This document shows, piece by piece, positions 10,675 through 18,660 of a stretch of 64,000 nucleotides of DNA. Position numbers and translations under genes: made by a program. The stretch is from NCBI RefSeq assembly GCF_001421705.1, contig NZ_LMKO01000012.1:352277-416276 (forward strand), given 5' to 3'. The stretch is from Xylophilus sp. Leaf220. Its GTDB lineage: Bacteria; Pseudomonadota; Gammaproteobacteria; Burkholderiales; Burkholderiaceae_C. Each line of letters opens with the position of its first letter. Positions within the stretch are counted from its first letter, which is position 1. The notes under the pieces were generated by a model, which searched no databases, was not told the DNA's origin, and saw only the letters and a list, made by a program, of their open reading frames with translations.

Positions 10675-11172
10675 ATGCCCGATTCCGACACCCTCGCTAC
10701 GCCCTTCGCGGGCCTGGCCACCCCCATGCTCGAACCCTTCGCCACGCTGAGCGTGCACGTCGGCCCCGCCCAGGAGATCGGCACCACGCCGCGCGGCCGC
10801 CGCCGGCTGATCCCGATCACCGGCGGCCACGCCACCGGCCAGGGCTGGACGGCCCGGGTGCTGCCGGGCGGCACCGATTACCAACTGCTGCTGCACGACA
10901 GCCTGGCCGATCTCGATGCCCGCTACACGCTCGAGACCGACGCCGGCGACCTCGTGTTCGTGCAGAACCACGCGGTGCGCTGCGCACCGCCGGACGTCAT
11001 GGCGCGGCTGGTGCGCGGCGAGCCGGTGGACCCGGCGCAGGTGTACTTCCGCTGCACGCCGCGCTTCGAGACCGCCTCCCGGGCACTGGGCTGGATCAAC
11101 GAGCGGGTGTTCGTCGGCACCGGCGCGCGCCACCCCGACCGGGTGGAGATGCGTTTCTTCACCGTGCGCTGA
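10675..11172 (+). CDS. DUF3237 domain protein
   Basis: A 165-residue cytoplasmic protein of the DUF3237 family, a beta-barrel fold without an assigned reaction. Landmarks are LSVHVGPAQEIGTTPRGRRRLIPITGGHATG near the N-terminus and YFRCTPRFETA followed by WINERVFVGTGAR near the C-terminus. Members are often found beside aromatic catabolic or dioxygenase genes, which fits the receptor and esterase genes that follow. It is divergent from a LuxR-type regulator and is followed after 72 bases by a Bug receptor gene on the same strand, so a short operon is plausible. Confidence 0.85.
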   Translation: MPDSDTLATPFAGLATPMLEPFATLSVHVGPAQEIGTTPRGRRRLIPITGGHATGQGWTARVLPGGTDYQLLLHDSLADLDARYTLETDAGDLVFVQNHAVRCAPPDVMARLVRGEPVDPAQVYFRCTPRFETASRALGWINERVFVGTGARHPDRVEMRFFTVR

Positions 11173-11244
11173 CGCACAGCTCCGCGGCTCCACCACGGCA
11201 TTTCCTTCGCAGACGACCACCACTACAAAGACAGGAGACATCGC

Positions 11245-12249
11245 ATGACCACAACCACGACCCCCGGCCTCCCGCGCCGCCGCTGGGCCATCGCCGCCGC
11301 GGCGCTGGCGGCCTGCGCCGTGCTACCCGCAGCGGCGCAGACGGCCGCCTACCCGAACAAGCCGGTGCGCATCATCGTCGGCTTTCCGGCCGGCACCGGG
11401 CCCGACATCGTGGCCCGGCTGCTGGCGCAGAAGCTGTCGGAGGGCTGGGGCAACCTGGGCGTCATCGTCGACAACAAGCCCGGCGCCGGCGGTCTGATCG
11501 CCGCCGGCGAGGCAGCGCGCGCCGCGCCCGACGGCTACACCCTGATGCTGGCCGAGACCGGACAGATGAGCATCGCCCCCAGCACCTACAGCCGCCTGCC
11601 CTACGACCCGCAGAAGGATTTCGTCCCGGTCAGCCAGGTGGTGACCGCCGACTTCGTGCTGCTGGTCAACCCGCAGAAGGTGCCTGCGAAGAACGTGCGG
11701 GAGTTCGTCGACTGGAGCAGGCAGCAGAAGGGCCTGTTCATGGCCACATTCGGCGCGGGCACGCCGGGGCATTTCGGCGCCTACATGTTCGGCGACGCGA
11801 TCGGCCAGAAGCCCGAGCCGGTCCACTACAAGACCACCGCCGACGCGCTGGGCGGCCTCTACAGCGGCGACGTGGCGGGCGTGTTCGCCACCGTCGGCCT
11901 GGCCGCGCCCAACGTCCGGTCGGGCAAGCTGGTGGCGCTCGGCAGCACCGGCGGCACCCGCACGCCGTCGCTGCCCGACGTGCCCACGATCAAGGAGCAG
12001 GGCTTCGCCAACCTGGAATTCACCTCGTGGTTCGGCATCGTGGCGCCGGCCCGGACGCCGCCCGACATCGTCGCCCGGCTCAACGCCGACATCGTGCGGG
12101 CGGTGCAGTCGCCCGAGGGCCGGCAGAAGATGCAGGACGCGGGCTTTCGCGCCACCGGCACCAGTCGCGAGGAATTCGCCCGCGCCATCGCGGACGACAC
12201 GGTCACCTGGGGCAAGGCGGTCGCCGCCACCGGCTTCAAGGCCGATTGA
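11245..12249 (+). CDS. Bug-family substrate-binding protein of the esterase cluster
   Basis: A 334-residue periplasmic receptor of the Bug family. The signal peptide (RRRWAIAAAALAACAVLPAAAQ) ends with a typical AxA site, followed by YPNKPVRIIVGFPAGTGPDIVARL, VDNKPGAGGLIAAG and APDGYTLMLAETGQ. A ribosome-binding site (AGGAG) lies a few bases before the ATG at 11245. No transporter membrane genes are adjacent. It sits between a DUF3237 gene and a tannase-family esterase on the same strand, which suggests it captures the acid released by, or the substrate of, that esterase. The ligand is not readable from the sequence. Confidence 0.9.
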   Translation: MTTTTTPGLPRRRWAIAAAALAACAVLPAAAQTAAYPNKPVRIIVGFPAGTGPDIVARLLAQKLSEGWGNLGVIVDNKPGAGGLIAAGEAARAAPDGYTLMLAETGQMSIAPSTYSRLPYDPQKDFVPVSQVVTADFVLLVNPQKVPAKNVREFVDWSRQQKGLFMATFGAGTPGHFGAYMFGDAIGQKPEPVHYKTTADALGGLYSGDVAGVFATVGLAAPNVRSGKLVALGSTGGTRTPSLPDVPTIKEQGFANLEFTSWFGIVAPARTPPDIVARLNADIVRAVQSPEGRQKMQDAGFRATGTSREEFARAIADDTVTWGKAVAATGFKAD

Positions 12250-12337
12250 TCGCGCTGCGTGCCGCAGGCGGCCCCGCCGGCACGCAGCACCCCCCAAGGG
12301 CCGCCTTCTGCCAACACCACGACAACAGGAGACCGAG

Positions 12338-14068
12338 ATGCACGCCTCTTCCCGGAACATCCGCGCATGGCGCGGACAGCCTTCACCCGCCGGTGCCCCG
12401 CACGACCAGGCGGGCCCGCGAACCTGCCTTCCGGCGGTCGCCGCCCTGCCGCTGCTGCTGGCCGCCTGCGGCGGCAGCAGCCTCGGCAACCCGCCCTTGC
12501 CGGCCGACACCCTGACCGCGCAGGCGGCCTGCACCGCGCTGCCGTCCACCCATACCCTGGCCGCCACCACGCTCACCACCACCTACGTTCCGGCCGGTAC
12601 CCAGCGGCCCGGCGGGGCCGCCACGGGTGCATTCCTGCCCGGACACTGCGTGGTGCGCGGCGCGACCGATCCGCGCACCGGGATCGACGGCAAACCCTAT
12701 GCCATCGGCTTCGAGCTGAGCCTGCCCGACAGCTGGAACGGCCGCTTCCTCTACCTGGGCGGCGGCGGCAACGACGGCATCCTGCGGTCCACCTCGCTCA
12801 GTTCCTCGATCTCGGGCGGCACGCCCTCGCCGCTAGGGCAGGGCTACGCGGTGGTTTCGACCGACGCGGGCCACAGCGGGACGAGCGCCGAGTTCGCGCT
12901 CGATCCGCAGGCCCGCATCGACCATGCCTACAACGCCCACGACAAGACCGCCGTCAATGCCAAGGCCCTGATCCGCACCCGCTACGGCCGAGCGCCCGAC
13001 CATTCGTATTTCTCGGGCTGTTCCGGCGGCGGGCGCCAGGGCATGATGTTCTCGCAGCGCTTTCCCGAGTATTTCGACGGCATCACCGCCGGCGCGCCGG
13101 CGATGCGCGTCTCCAGCGGCGCGACCATCGCGGCGGCCTGGAACAACCGTGCGTTCACCACCATCGCACCCAAGGACGCAAGCGGCCGGCCGGTCCTGTC
13201 GCAGGCGTTCAGCAACACGGACCTTCAACTCGCCGCCGACGCGGTCAACGCGTCCTGCGACGCGGCCGACGGCCTGCGCGACGGCATGGTGCAGAACACC
13301 CGCGCCTGCCGATTCGACCCGGCCGTGCTGCAGTGCTCCGGCAGCAAGACGGCGACCTGCCTGTCGGCCGCGCAGGTCGGTGCCCTCAGGGACGTTTTCG
13401 GCGGGCCGCGCACCTCGGCCGGGCAGGCGCTGTACACGGGCCAGCCGTGGGATCCCGGCATCGCCGGCCCCGACTGGCGCAACTGGACGCTGGGCACGTC
13501 GACCACCGCCACGCCCAACTCCCGCTACAACACGCTGATGGCCGACGCACTGGCGCGCGAGTTCTTCACCCCGCCGGATCCGACGTTCGACTTCCTGAAG
13601 TTCGACTTCGACACCGATCCCTCGCGCATGGCGGCCTTCTCGGCCATCTACGACACGTATGCCGACACCACGCTGGCCGCCTACCGCCAGCGCGGCGGCA
13701 AGCTGCTGTTCATCCACGGCATGGCCGATCCGATCTTCTCGGCGCAGGACACGGTGGCGTACTACGAGCGGCTCACCGCCCGCAACGGCGGCCGGGCCGC
13801 GACCGAGTCGTTCGCCCGCACGCTGCTGGTGCCGGGCATGAACCATTGCTCGGGCGGGCCGGCCACCGACAGCTTCGACGCGGTCCAGGCGATGGTCGAC
13901 TGGGTGGAAAAGGGAATCGCCCCCGACCGCGTCGTCGCCACCGCGGCCAGCAGCTCGAGCGCCTTCTCAGGCCGGAGCCGTCCGCTGTGCGCCTACCCGC
14001 GCTATGCCCGCTACAGCGGCACCGGCAGCACGGAAGACGCCGCCAGCTTCGTCTGCGCCGAACCCTGA
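12338..14068 (+). CDS. Tannase / feruloyl esterase / MHETase-family lipoprotein esterase
   Basis: A 576-residue alpha/beta hydrolase of the tannase and feruloyl esterase family, which also contains MHETase. It shows the family's CS-D-HC arrangement: Cys228-Ser229 in SGCSGGGRQG, Asp464 in HGMADPIF, and His503-Cys504 in GMNHCSGG, where the two cysteines normally form a disulfide next to the active site. A lid domain lies between the serine and the aspartate. The N-terminus contains a hydrophobic stretch and a lipobox-like LLAAC near residue 44, so the enzyme should be exported and possibly anchored to a membrane. Expected substrates are aromatic carboxylic esters such as gallate, ferulate or mono-terephthalate esters; which one cannot be told. 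A ribosome-binding site (AGGAGA) precedes the ATG. Confidence 0.88.
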   Translation: MHASSRNIRAWRGQPSPAGAPHDQAGPRTCLPAVAALPLLLAACGGSSLGNPPLPADTLTAQAACTALPSTHTLAATTLTTTYVPAGTQRPGGAATGAFLPGHCVVRGATDPRTGIDGKPYAIGFELSLPDSWNGRFLYLGGGGNDGILRSTSLSSSISGGTPSPLGQGYAVVSTDAGHSGTSAEFALDPQARIDHAYNAHDKTAVNAKALIRTRYGRAPDHSYFSGCSGGGRQGMMFSQRFPEYFDGITAGAPAMRVSSGATIAAAWNNRAFTTIAPKDASGRPVLSQAFSNTDLQLAADAVNASCDAADGLRDGMVQNTRACRFDPAVLQCSGSKTATCLSAAQVGALRDVFGGPRTSAGQALYTGQPWDPGIAGPDWRNWTLGTSTTATPNSRYNTLMADALAREFFTPPDPTFDFLKFDFDTDPSRMAAFSAIYDTYADTTLAAYRQRGGKLLFIHGMADPIFSAQDTVAYYERLTARNGGRAATESFARTLLVPGMNHCSGGPATDSFDAVQAMVDWVEKGIAPDRVVATAASSSSAFSGRSRPLCAYPRYARYSGTGSTEDAASFVCAEP

Positions 14069-14096
14069 AGCGGGCGCGGCACGCCTGCCGTCCGCC

Positions 14097-15698
14097 TCAG
14101 GAACCGACGCCGACGAACACCGGGTTCGAATAGAACCAGAGGCTTGCGTAGTTGCGCTCGTTGATCGCGTTGACCCGTGCGGTGTTGTCGGCCCCCGAGA
14201 TCTGCCGGTCGGCCAGCGGCTCGCCGTTGGCGGTGAGGCCCGGCACGTCGGTGCCCAGATTGGTGCCGCGCAGCCGGAAGTACTGGCTCTTCTGCACCTC
14301 GACCGACGCGGTGACCGTGAAGTAGCCGTCGCCGTCGGCCTTCCAGTCGGCGGCGGTGAAACGGCGCACGACGCGGGTCGAGCTGTTGGTGGCCACCGCG
14401 TAGGCCGCCGTGCCCGGCTGGGCCTTGCCCGTCACGTCGCCGACGATCAGGTCGACATGGTCGACCACCGGCTTCATGTTGCCGATCGTCCCGCTGTCGA
14501 CCGGCTTCTGGTAGTTGTTGATCGCGGGGCTCTTGAAGCGGATGGTGACGTTGACCCGCTCGCCCGCCGGCACCTTGATCTCCTGGCCCATCGCACCGCT
14601 GCCGGTCGATCCGCTCACCCGGAAGTCGAGCGCGTCGATCAGGTCGCCGAACACGCCGAACATGCGGCCGTCGCGCAGGCTCTTCTTCAGGCCCGCGACG
14701 CCGGTGGCGCCGCTCTCCTGCCAGACGTGGTTCTTCGAGTACTCGCCGGGGTAGTAGCCGCTGCTGTTGCTGGCCGCGTCGATCTCGAAGTGCGAGTCGG
14801 AATCGGCGATGTTCCAGATGCGGCGGCCCTCGCCCAGCAGGGCGTCCCAGACGCCGCCGACCTGCGCCACCACCCAGTCGGTGCCGCCATAGGTGCGGTT
14901 GGGCGCATTGGCCGCGGTGTAGGCCGAGGTGTAGCCGCCCCGGTCGGGCTCCATCTGGTTGCCGACCATGCCTTCGATCATGAACATCACGTCGGGCGCC
15001 AGGTCGTTCATCTGGCGGAAATCCTGCACCGTGTACTTGCCGGGGTTGCGCGACGGGTGGTTGATCGTCGCGAAGCTGGTCGTGGGGTAGTTCGTCTTGA
15101 GCCACGCGATGGCCTGCAGCGCGTCGGAGGCGGTGGTGTTGAAGCGCTGCGGATACTTCGCCTTGAAGCGCGCCGCATCGGCCGCGGGGAACGCCGACTC
15201 GGCCAGCGTGGTGAAGGCGTACTGGAATTCCTTGGTTCCGCCGGCCGAGGTGGAGAGTGCGTTCTCGGGGCCTTCGAACAGCGCCACGCCGATGTGGTCG
15301 TGCGTCGGGGTGTCCCATTCGAAGCCGGAGAAGATCAGCTTGTCGGCATAGGTGCCGTTCGCCTGCAGCGCCTTGACGCGCGGCATCTCGTACGACTCCA
15401 TTCCGTAGGCGAAGGGCACCGGCGCGGCGAGCAGCTTGCCGTCGTTGTCGTACTTCGAAGAGCGCAGGTGGTTGGTGATCGCCATCCAGTCGAGCTTGTA
15501 GGTGGCGAAGGCCTTGCCCAGCACGAAGTCCAGCGTCTGCGTGGTGCGGGAGTCGTCCGACTGGGTGGTGTGCACATGCAGGTCGCCGGCGGTCCATTTG
15601 CCGGAGGTGTCGCCGCTGTCGCTGCTGCCGCAGGCCGACAGCGCCAGGACGCCTCCGAGCAGGAACAGGTGGGGTGCGCGGCGGGGGAAGCGCGTCAT
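14097..15698 (-). CDS. PHP-domain (CehA/McbA-like) metallohydrolase lipoprotein
   Basis: A 533-residue lipoprotein: MTRFPRRAPHLFLLGG, then the lipobox LSAC followed by GSSDSGD. The mature protein opens with GDLHVHTTQSDDS, a PHP-type metal-binding signature; further likely ligands are in AITNHL, ATINHPSRN and ADSDSHFE. This layout matches the CehA/McbA group of metallohydrolases and phosphoesterases. The C-terminal 150 residues are beta-rich (VDHVDLIVGDVTG, then YFRLRGTN). The start at 15698 directly precedes the signal; an earlier codon adds a tail of no signal character. It converges on the esterase gene with 28 bases between stops. The substrate is unknown. Confidence 0.8.
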   Translation of the reverse strand: MTRFPRRAPHLFLLGGVLALSACGSSDSGDTSGKWTAGDLHVHTTQSDDSRTTQTLDFVLGKAFATYKLDWMAITNHLRSSKYDNDGKLLAAPVPFAYGMESYEMPRVKALQANGTYADKLIFSGFEWDTPTHDHIGVALFEGPENALSTSAGGTKEFQYAFTTLAESAFPAADAARFKAKYPQRFNTTASDALQAIAWLKTNYPTTSFATINHPSRNPGKYTVQDFRQMNDLAPDVMFMIEGMVGNQMEPDRGGYTSAYTAANAPNRTYGGTDWVVAQVGGVWDALLGEGRRIWNIADSDSHFEIDAASNSSGYYPGEYSKNHVWQESGATGVAGLKKSLRDGRMFGVFGDLIDALDFRVSGSTGSGAMGQEIKVPAGERVNVTIRFKSPAINNYQKPVDSGTIGNMKPVVDHVDLIVGDVTGKAQPGTAAYAVATNSSTRVVRRFTAADWKADGDGYFTVTASVEVQKSQYFRLRGTNLGTDVPGLTANGEPLADRQISGADNTARVNAINERNYASLWFYSNPVFVGVGS

Positions 15699-15907
15699 GG
15701 AAAGGCTTTCGTCGTGGTCGAGGGGTGGATGCACCGGTGCAGGCAAAAAACCCCTGCATCGGTCGAGGACGCCGACGGGACCGCCGGCGGTGGCGGATCG
15801 TAGAAATGTCACAAGTCGTTTCCGTGACATTCCGCACCGCCGGTCCTGTTGGCCGCCCGCAGCTGACGAGCGGAGAACGAACGGGCATCGAACGGCGGCG
15901 GTATGGC

Positions 15908-15956
15908 TATCGAAATATCCTTTCGAACAAAATAGATATATCGTTTTAGTACGATA
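15908..15956. promoter_or_regulatory. Candidate operator/promoter of the yqjI-like gene
   Basis: This A/T-rich stretch, set in otherwise GC-rich DNA, carries an inverted repeat TATCGT (15939-15944), 6-base spacer, ACGATA (15951-15956), ending 5 bases before the ATG of the PadR-type regulator. A further TATCGA half-site lies at 15908-15913. A palindrome overlapping the promoter and ribosome-binding site is what an autorepressing PadR protein would need. No footprint is available, so this is inference. Confidence 0.5.
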
Positions 15957-15961
15957 GAGGT

Positions 15962-16474
15962 ATGAAAGAAACCAACGACGACATCGGCCGATTGCAAGGC
16001 CGCGGCGGCGGCCGGGTGTTCGGCCACGGCGGCCTGCGGCTGGTGATCCTGCAGCTGATCGCCGACAAGCCGTGCCACGGCTACGAGCTGATCAAGGCGA
16101 TCGAGGACCGGCTGGCCGGCCGCTACAGCCCCAGCCCGGGCGTGGTCTACCCCACCCTCACCCTGCTGGAGGAACTGGGCCTGATCGCCGCCGAGGCCGC
16201 CGGCACCGGCACCCGCCGCAGCTTCTGCGCGACGCCCGCCGGCCACGCACACCTGGCCGCCCACCGGCAGGACGTGGACGCACTCTTCGCGCGGATGGAC
16301 ACCCCCGGCGCCGGTGGCCACGGGCTGCGGCCGCCGCCGGTGGTGCGCGCCATCGAGAACCTCAAGCTCGCCCTGCGCATGCGGCTGGCGCGCACGCCGC
16401 TCACCGACGCCCAGGCCCACGCCATCGCCGCCGTCCTCGACGACGCCTCCCAACGACTGGAAAGAATCGAATGA
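15962..16474 (+). CDS. yqjI: PadR family regulator, YqjI-like, lacking the metal-binding N-terminus
   Basis: A 170-residue PadR-type repressor. The N-terminal winged helix reads GHGGLRLVILQLIADKPCHGYELIKAIEDRL followed by SPSPGVVYPTLTLLEELGLI, which matches E. coli YqjI, the nickel-responsive repressor of the ferric reductase gene yqjH. E. coli YqjI begins with about 45 Cys/His-rich residues that bind metal. Here only the short GRLQGRGGGRVFGHGG remains and contains no cysteine cluster, so metal sensing may be lost or altered. The gene overlaps the reductase gene by 4 bases (ATGA), so the two are co-translated, unlike the divergent E. coli pair. A palindrome just upstream is a candidate autoregulatory site. 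The C-terminal half is the helical dimerisation domain. Confidence 0.85.
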   Translation: MKETNDDIGRLQGRGGGRVFGHGGLRLVILQLIADKPCHGYELIKAIEDRLAGRYSPSPGVVYPTLTLLEELGLIAAEAAGTGTRRSFCATPAGHAHLAAHRQDVDALFARMDTPGAGGHGLRPPPVVRAIENLKLALRMRLARTPLTDAQAHAIAAVLDDASQRLERIE

Positions 16475-17328
16475 CCTCCCCTGCCGACACCACCACGCCT
16501 TCCGCAACCACTGCCGCCGCGCCCGCCGATCCACGCGCGCCCTACCGGGTCCGCCACGAACTGCGGTTCCGCCGCCTCACCGTCCGCAGCGTGGAGGCGC
16601 TCACGCCGCATCTCCGGCGCGTCGTCCTCGAGGGCCAAGACCTGGTGGGCTTCGTCAGCGCCGGCTTCGACGACCATGTGAAGCTGGTGTTCCCCGACCC
16701 GGCCACCGGCACGGTGGTCGCCCCCACCATGACGCCCGAGGGCATCCGCTGGCCCGACGGACAGAAGCCCGCGATGCGCGACTACACCCCGCGCCGCTAC
16801 GACCCGCAGGCCGGCACGCTGACCATCGACTTCGCCCTGCACGAGGCCGGCCCCGCCACCCGCTGGGCCGAGCAGGCCAAGCCCGGCGACGTGCTGGGCG
16901 TGGGCGGTCCGCGCGGCTCGATGGTGGTGCCGATGGCCTTCGACGGCTATCTGCTGGTCGGCGACGACACCGCCCTCCCCGCCATCGCCCGCCGCCTGGA
17001 AGAGCTGCCGGCCGGCGCGCCCGCGGTGGTGCTGGTCGAGGTCGACAGCCCGGCCGACGAGATCGCCCTGCCGACCAATGCGCGGTTGCAGGTGCGCTGG
17101 CTGCACCGCCAGGGCGCCGCGCCCGGCACCACCGACCTGCTGCACGATGCGCTGGCCGACACGCCGATGCCGCCCGGCGAGTTCCACGCCTGGGTCGCCT
17201 GCGAGACCGGCATGGCCAAGCGCTTGCGGGCAGCGTTGGTCGGCGCGCACGGCGCTCGGCCGGCCTGGACCAAGGCGGCCGGCTACTGGCGCCTGGGCAG
17301 CGCCGACTCGCACGAGACCCACGAATAG
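16471..17328 (+). CDS. yqjH: Siderophore-interacting protein / YqjH-like ferric-chelate reductase
   Basis: A 285-residue cytoplasmic flavoprotein of the siderophore-interacting family. It transfers electrons from NAD(P)H through FAD to ferric siderophores, releasing Fe(II). Seen in order are an Ala/Pro/Thr-rich leader of about 25 residues, the beta-barrel FAD domain with MRDYTPRRYD, GGPRGSMVVP, and the NADPH-binding part (YLLVGDDTALPAI, then AWVACETGMAKRLR). The ATG at 16471 overlaps the stop of the PadR-type regulator. Pairing with a YqjI-like repressor supports the YqjH assignment. About 200 bases separate it from the next gene, including a composite repeat copy. Confidence 0.9.
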   Translation: MTSPADTTTPSATTAAAPADPRAPYRVRHELRFRRLTVRSVEALTPHLRRVVLEGQDLVGFVSAGFDDHVKLVFPDPATGTVVAPTMTPEGIRWPDGQKPAMRDYTPRRYDPQAGTLTIDFALHEAGPATRWAEQAKPGDVLGVGGPRGSMVVPMAFDGYLLVGDDTALPAIARRLEELPAGAPAVVLVEVDSPADEIALPTNARLQVRWLHRQGAAPGTTDLLHDALADTPMPPGEFHAWVACETGMAKRLRAALVGAHGARPAWTKAAGYWRLGSADSHETHE

Positions 17329-17349
17329 TCTCCGCCGTCGATTTTTAGA

Positions 17350-17405
17350 CGGAAAGGGGTTGCAGCCGACGCTCCGCGCCGACCACCAGCTATGAATTCG
17401 ATAGC
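17350..17405 (-). repeat. Composite palindromic repeat, copy 3 (reverse orientation)
   Basis: GCTAT (17389-17393), 7-base spacer, ATAGC (17401-17405). Read on the minus strand, the short palindrome is followed by TG and a weaker second stem (GTCGGC / GTCGGC-type arms at about 17362-17384), then ACCCCTTT. This is the only clear copy in the reverse orientation in the window. Confidence 0.6.
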
Positions 17406-17531
17406 ATGGCTCCGGCCGGATACGGAAACCGCCGCTGCTGCAGCAGCCACCGGCAGAACCGGGAAGAATGGCCGTTCGCCCGCCGCGCCTACCGCAGCGC
17501 AACCGCACCGCATTCCGAAAGGCCCCTTCCC

Positions 17532-18494
17532 ATGTCGCTTCGCACCCTCGGCCGCTCCGGCCTCCAGGTTTCCCCGCTCGCCTTCGGCGGCAACGTCTTC
17601 GGCTGGACGGTGGACCCGGCCACCGCGTTCTCCCTGCTCGACGCCTGGCTCGACGCCGGCATGAACTTCGTCGACACCGCCGACGTGTATTCGCGCTGGG
17701 TGCCCGGCCACCGCGGCGGCGAGTCCGAGACCCTCATCGGCCAATGGCTCAAGAAAAGCGGCCGCCGGCAGCAGCTGGTGCTGGCCACCAAGGTCGGCAA
17801 GGACATGGGCGACGGCAAGGTCGGCCTGCGCCCCGCCTACATCCGCCAGGCGGTGGACGCATCGCTGCAGCGGCTGCAGACCGACTACATCGACCTCTAC
17901 CAGTCGCACGACGACGATGCCGGCGTGCCGCTGGAAGACGTGCTCGGCACCTTCGGCGAGCTGATCCAGGAAGGCAAGGTGCGCGCCATCGGCGCCTCCA
18001 ACTACAGCGCCGACCGGCTGGCCCTGGCGCTGGACACCAGCGAGCGGCACGGCCTGGCCCGCTACGAGAGCCTGCAGCCGCTCTACAACCTGGTCGACCG
18101 CAAGGTGTTCGAGGACGCGCTGGAGCCGCTGTGCCTGACGCGCGGCGTGGGCGTGATCAACTTCTACGCGCTGGCCGCCGGCTTCCTGACCGGCAAGTAC
18201 CGCACCGCCGCCGACGCCTCGAAAAGCGCGCGCGGCAAGAGCACCACCGACAAATACCTCAACCCGCGCGGCCTGCGCATCCTGGCCGCGCTCGACACCG
18301 TCGCCGCGCGCTACCAGGCCACGCCGGGCCAGGTCGCCCTGGCCTGGCAGATCGCCCGGCCGGCGGTCACCGCGCCGATCGCCAGCGCCACCTCGCTGGA
18401 GCAGTTGCAGGACCTGGTGAAGGCCACCCGCCTGCAACTGGACGCCGCCGCCATCGAGCAACTCGATAAGGCCAGCGCCGAAGCCGCCTCCTGA
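17532..18494 (+). CDS. Aldo/keto reductase
   Basis: A 320-residue NADPH-dependent oxidoreductase of the aldo/keto reductase superfamily with a TIM-barrel fold. The catalytic tetrad is visible: Asp and Tyr in NFVDTADVY, Lys in LATKVGKDMG and His in DLYQSHDDD. The cofactor end shows GQVALAWQ and PIASATSLEQLQDLVKA. It lacks a signal peptide. The start at 17532 begins the family's MSLRTLGRSGLQVSPL directly. It belongs to the general oxidoreductase (YghZ/Gcy-like) branch acting on carbonyl compounds; the substrate is unknown. It is transcribed alone and ends before a long imperfect inverted repeat that separates it from the convergent rlmB. Confidence 0.9.
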   Translation: MSLRTLGRSGLQVSPLAFGGNVFGWTVDPATAFSLLDAWLDAGMNFVDTADVYSRWVPGHRGGESETLIGQWLKKSGRRQQLVLATKVGKDMGDGKVGLRPAYIRQAVDASLQRLQTDYIDLYQSHDDDAGVPLEDVLGTFGELIQEGKVRAIGASNYSADRLALALDTSERHGLARYESLQPLYNLVDRKVFEDALEPLCLTRGVGVINFYALAAGFLTGKYRTAADASKSARGKSTTDKYLNPRGLRILAALDTVAARYQATPGQVALAWQIARPAVTAPIASATSLEQLQDLVKATRLQLDAAAIEQLDKASAEAAS

Positions 18495-18536
18495 AAAACG
18501 ATGCCGGCAAAAAGGACGGCGAGAGCCCAGCGACGC

Positions 18537-18660
18537 AAAAGGTGTGAAAGAACCGTAGCGAGCGACCCGAGTGTGCGCCGAGGACCGGAGCCGTACTCCA
18601 GTACGGTGAGGACCGGAGGCGCTCAATCGGGCCGCGCAATAGGTTATCTCACACCTTTTT
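18537..18660. repeat. Long imperfect inverted repeat with terminator-like ends
   Basis: This region forms one large hairpin. The outer arms are AAAAGGTGTGA (18537-18547) and TCACACCTTTTT (18649-18660). Shorter matches follow inward (GAACC with GGTTA-like, CCCGA with TCGGG, GCGCC with GGCGC), and the tip is CCGTACT / AGTACGG around two bases (18591-18606). The 11-base sequence GAGGACCGGAG also occurs twice in direct orientation (18580-18590 and 18608-18618). It lies between convergent genes, so it may act as a two-way terminator, a small mobile palindrome, or both. Confidence 0.75.
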
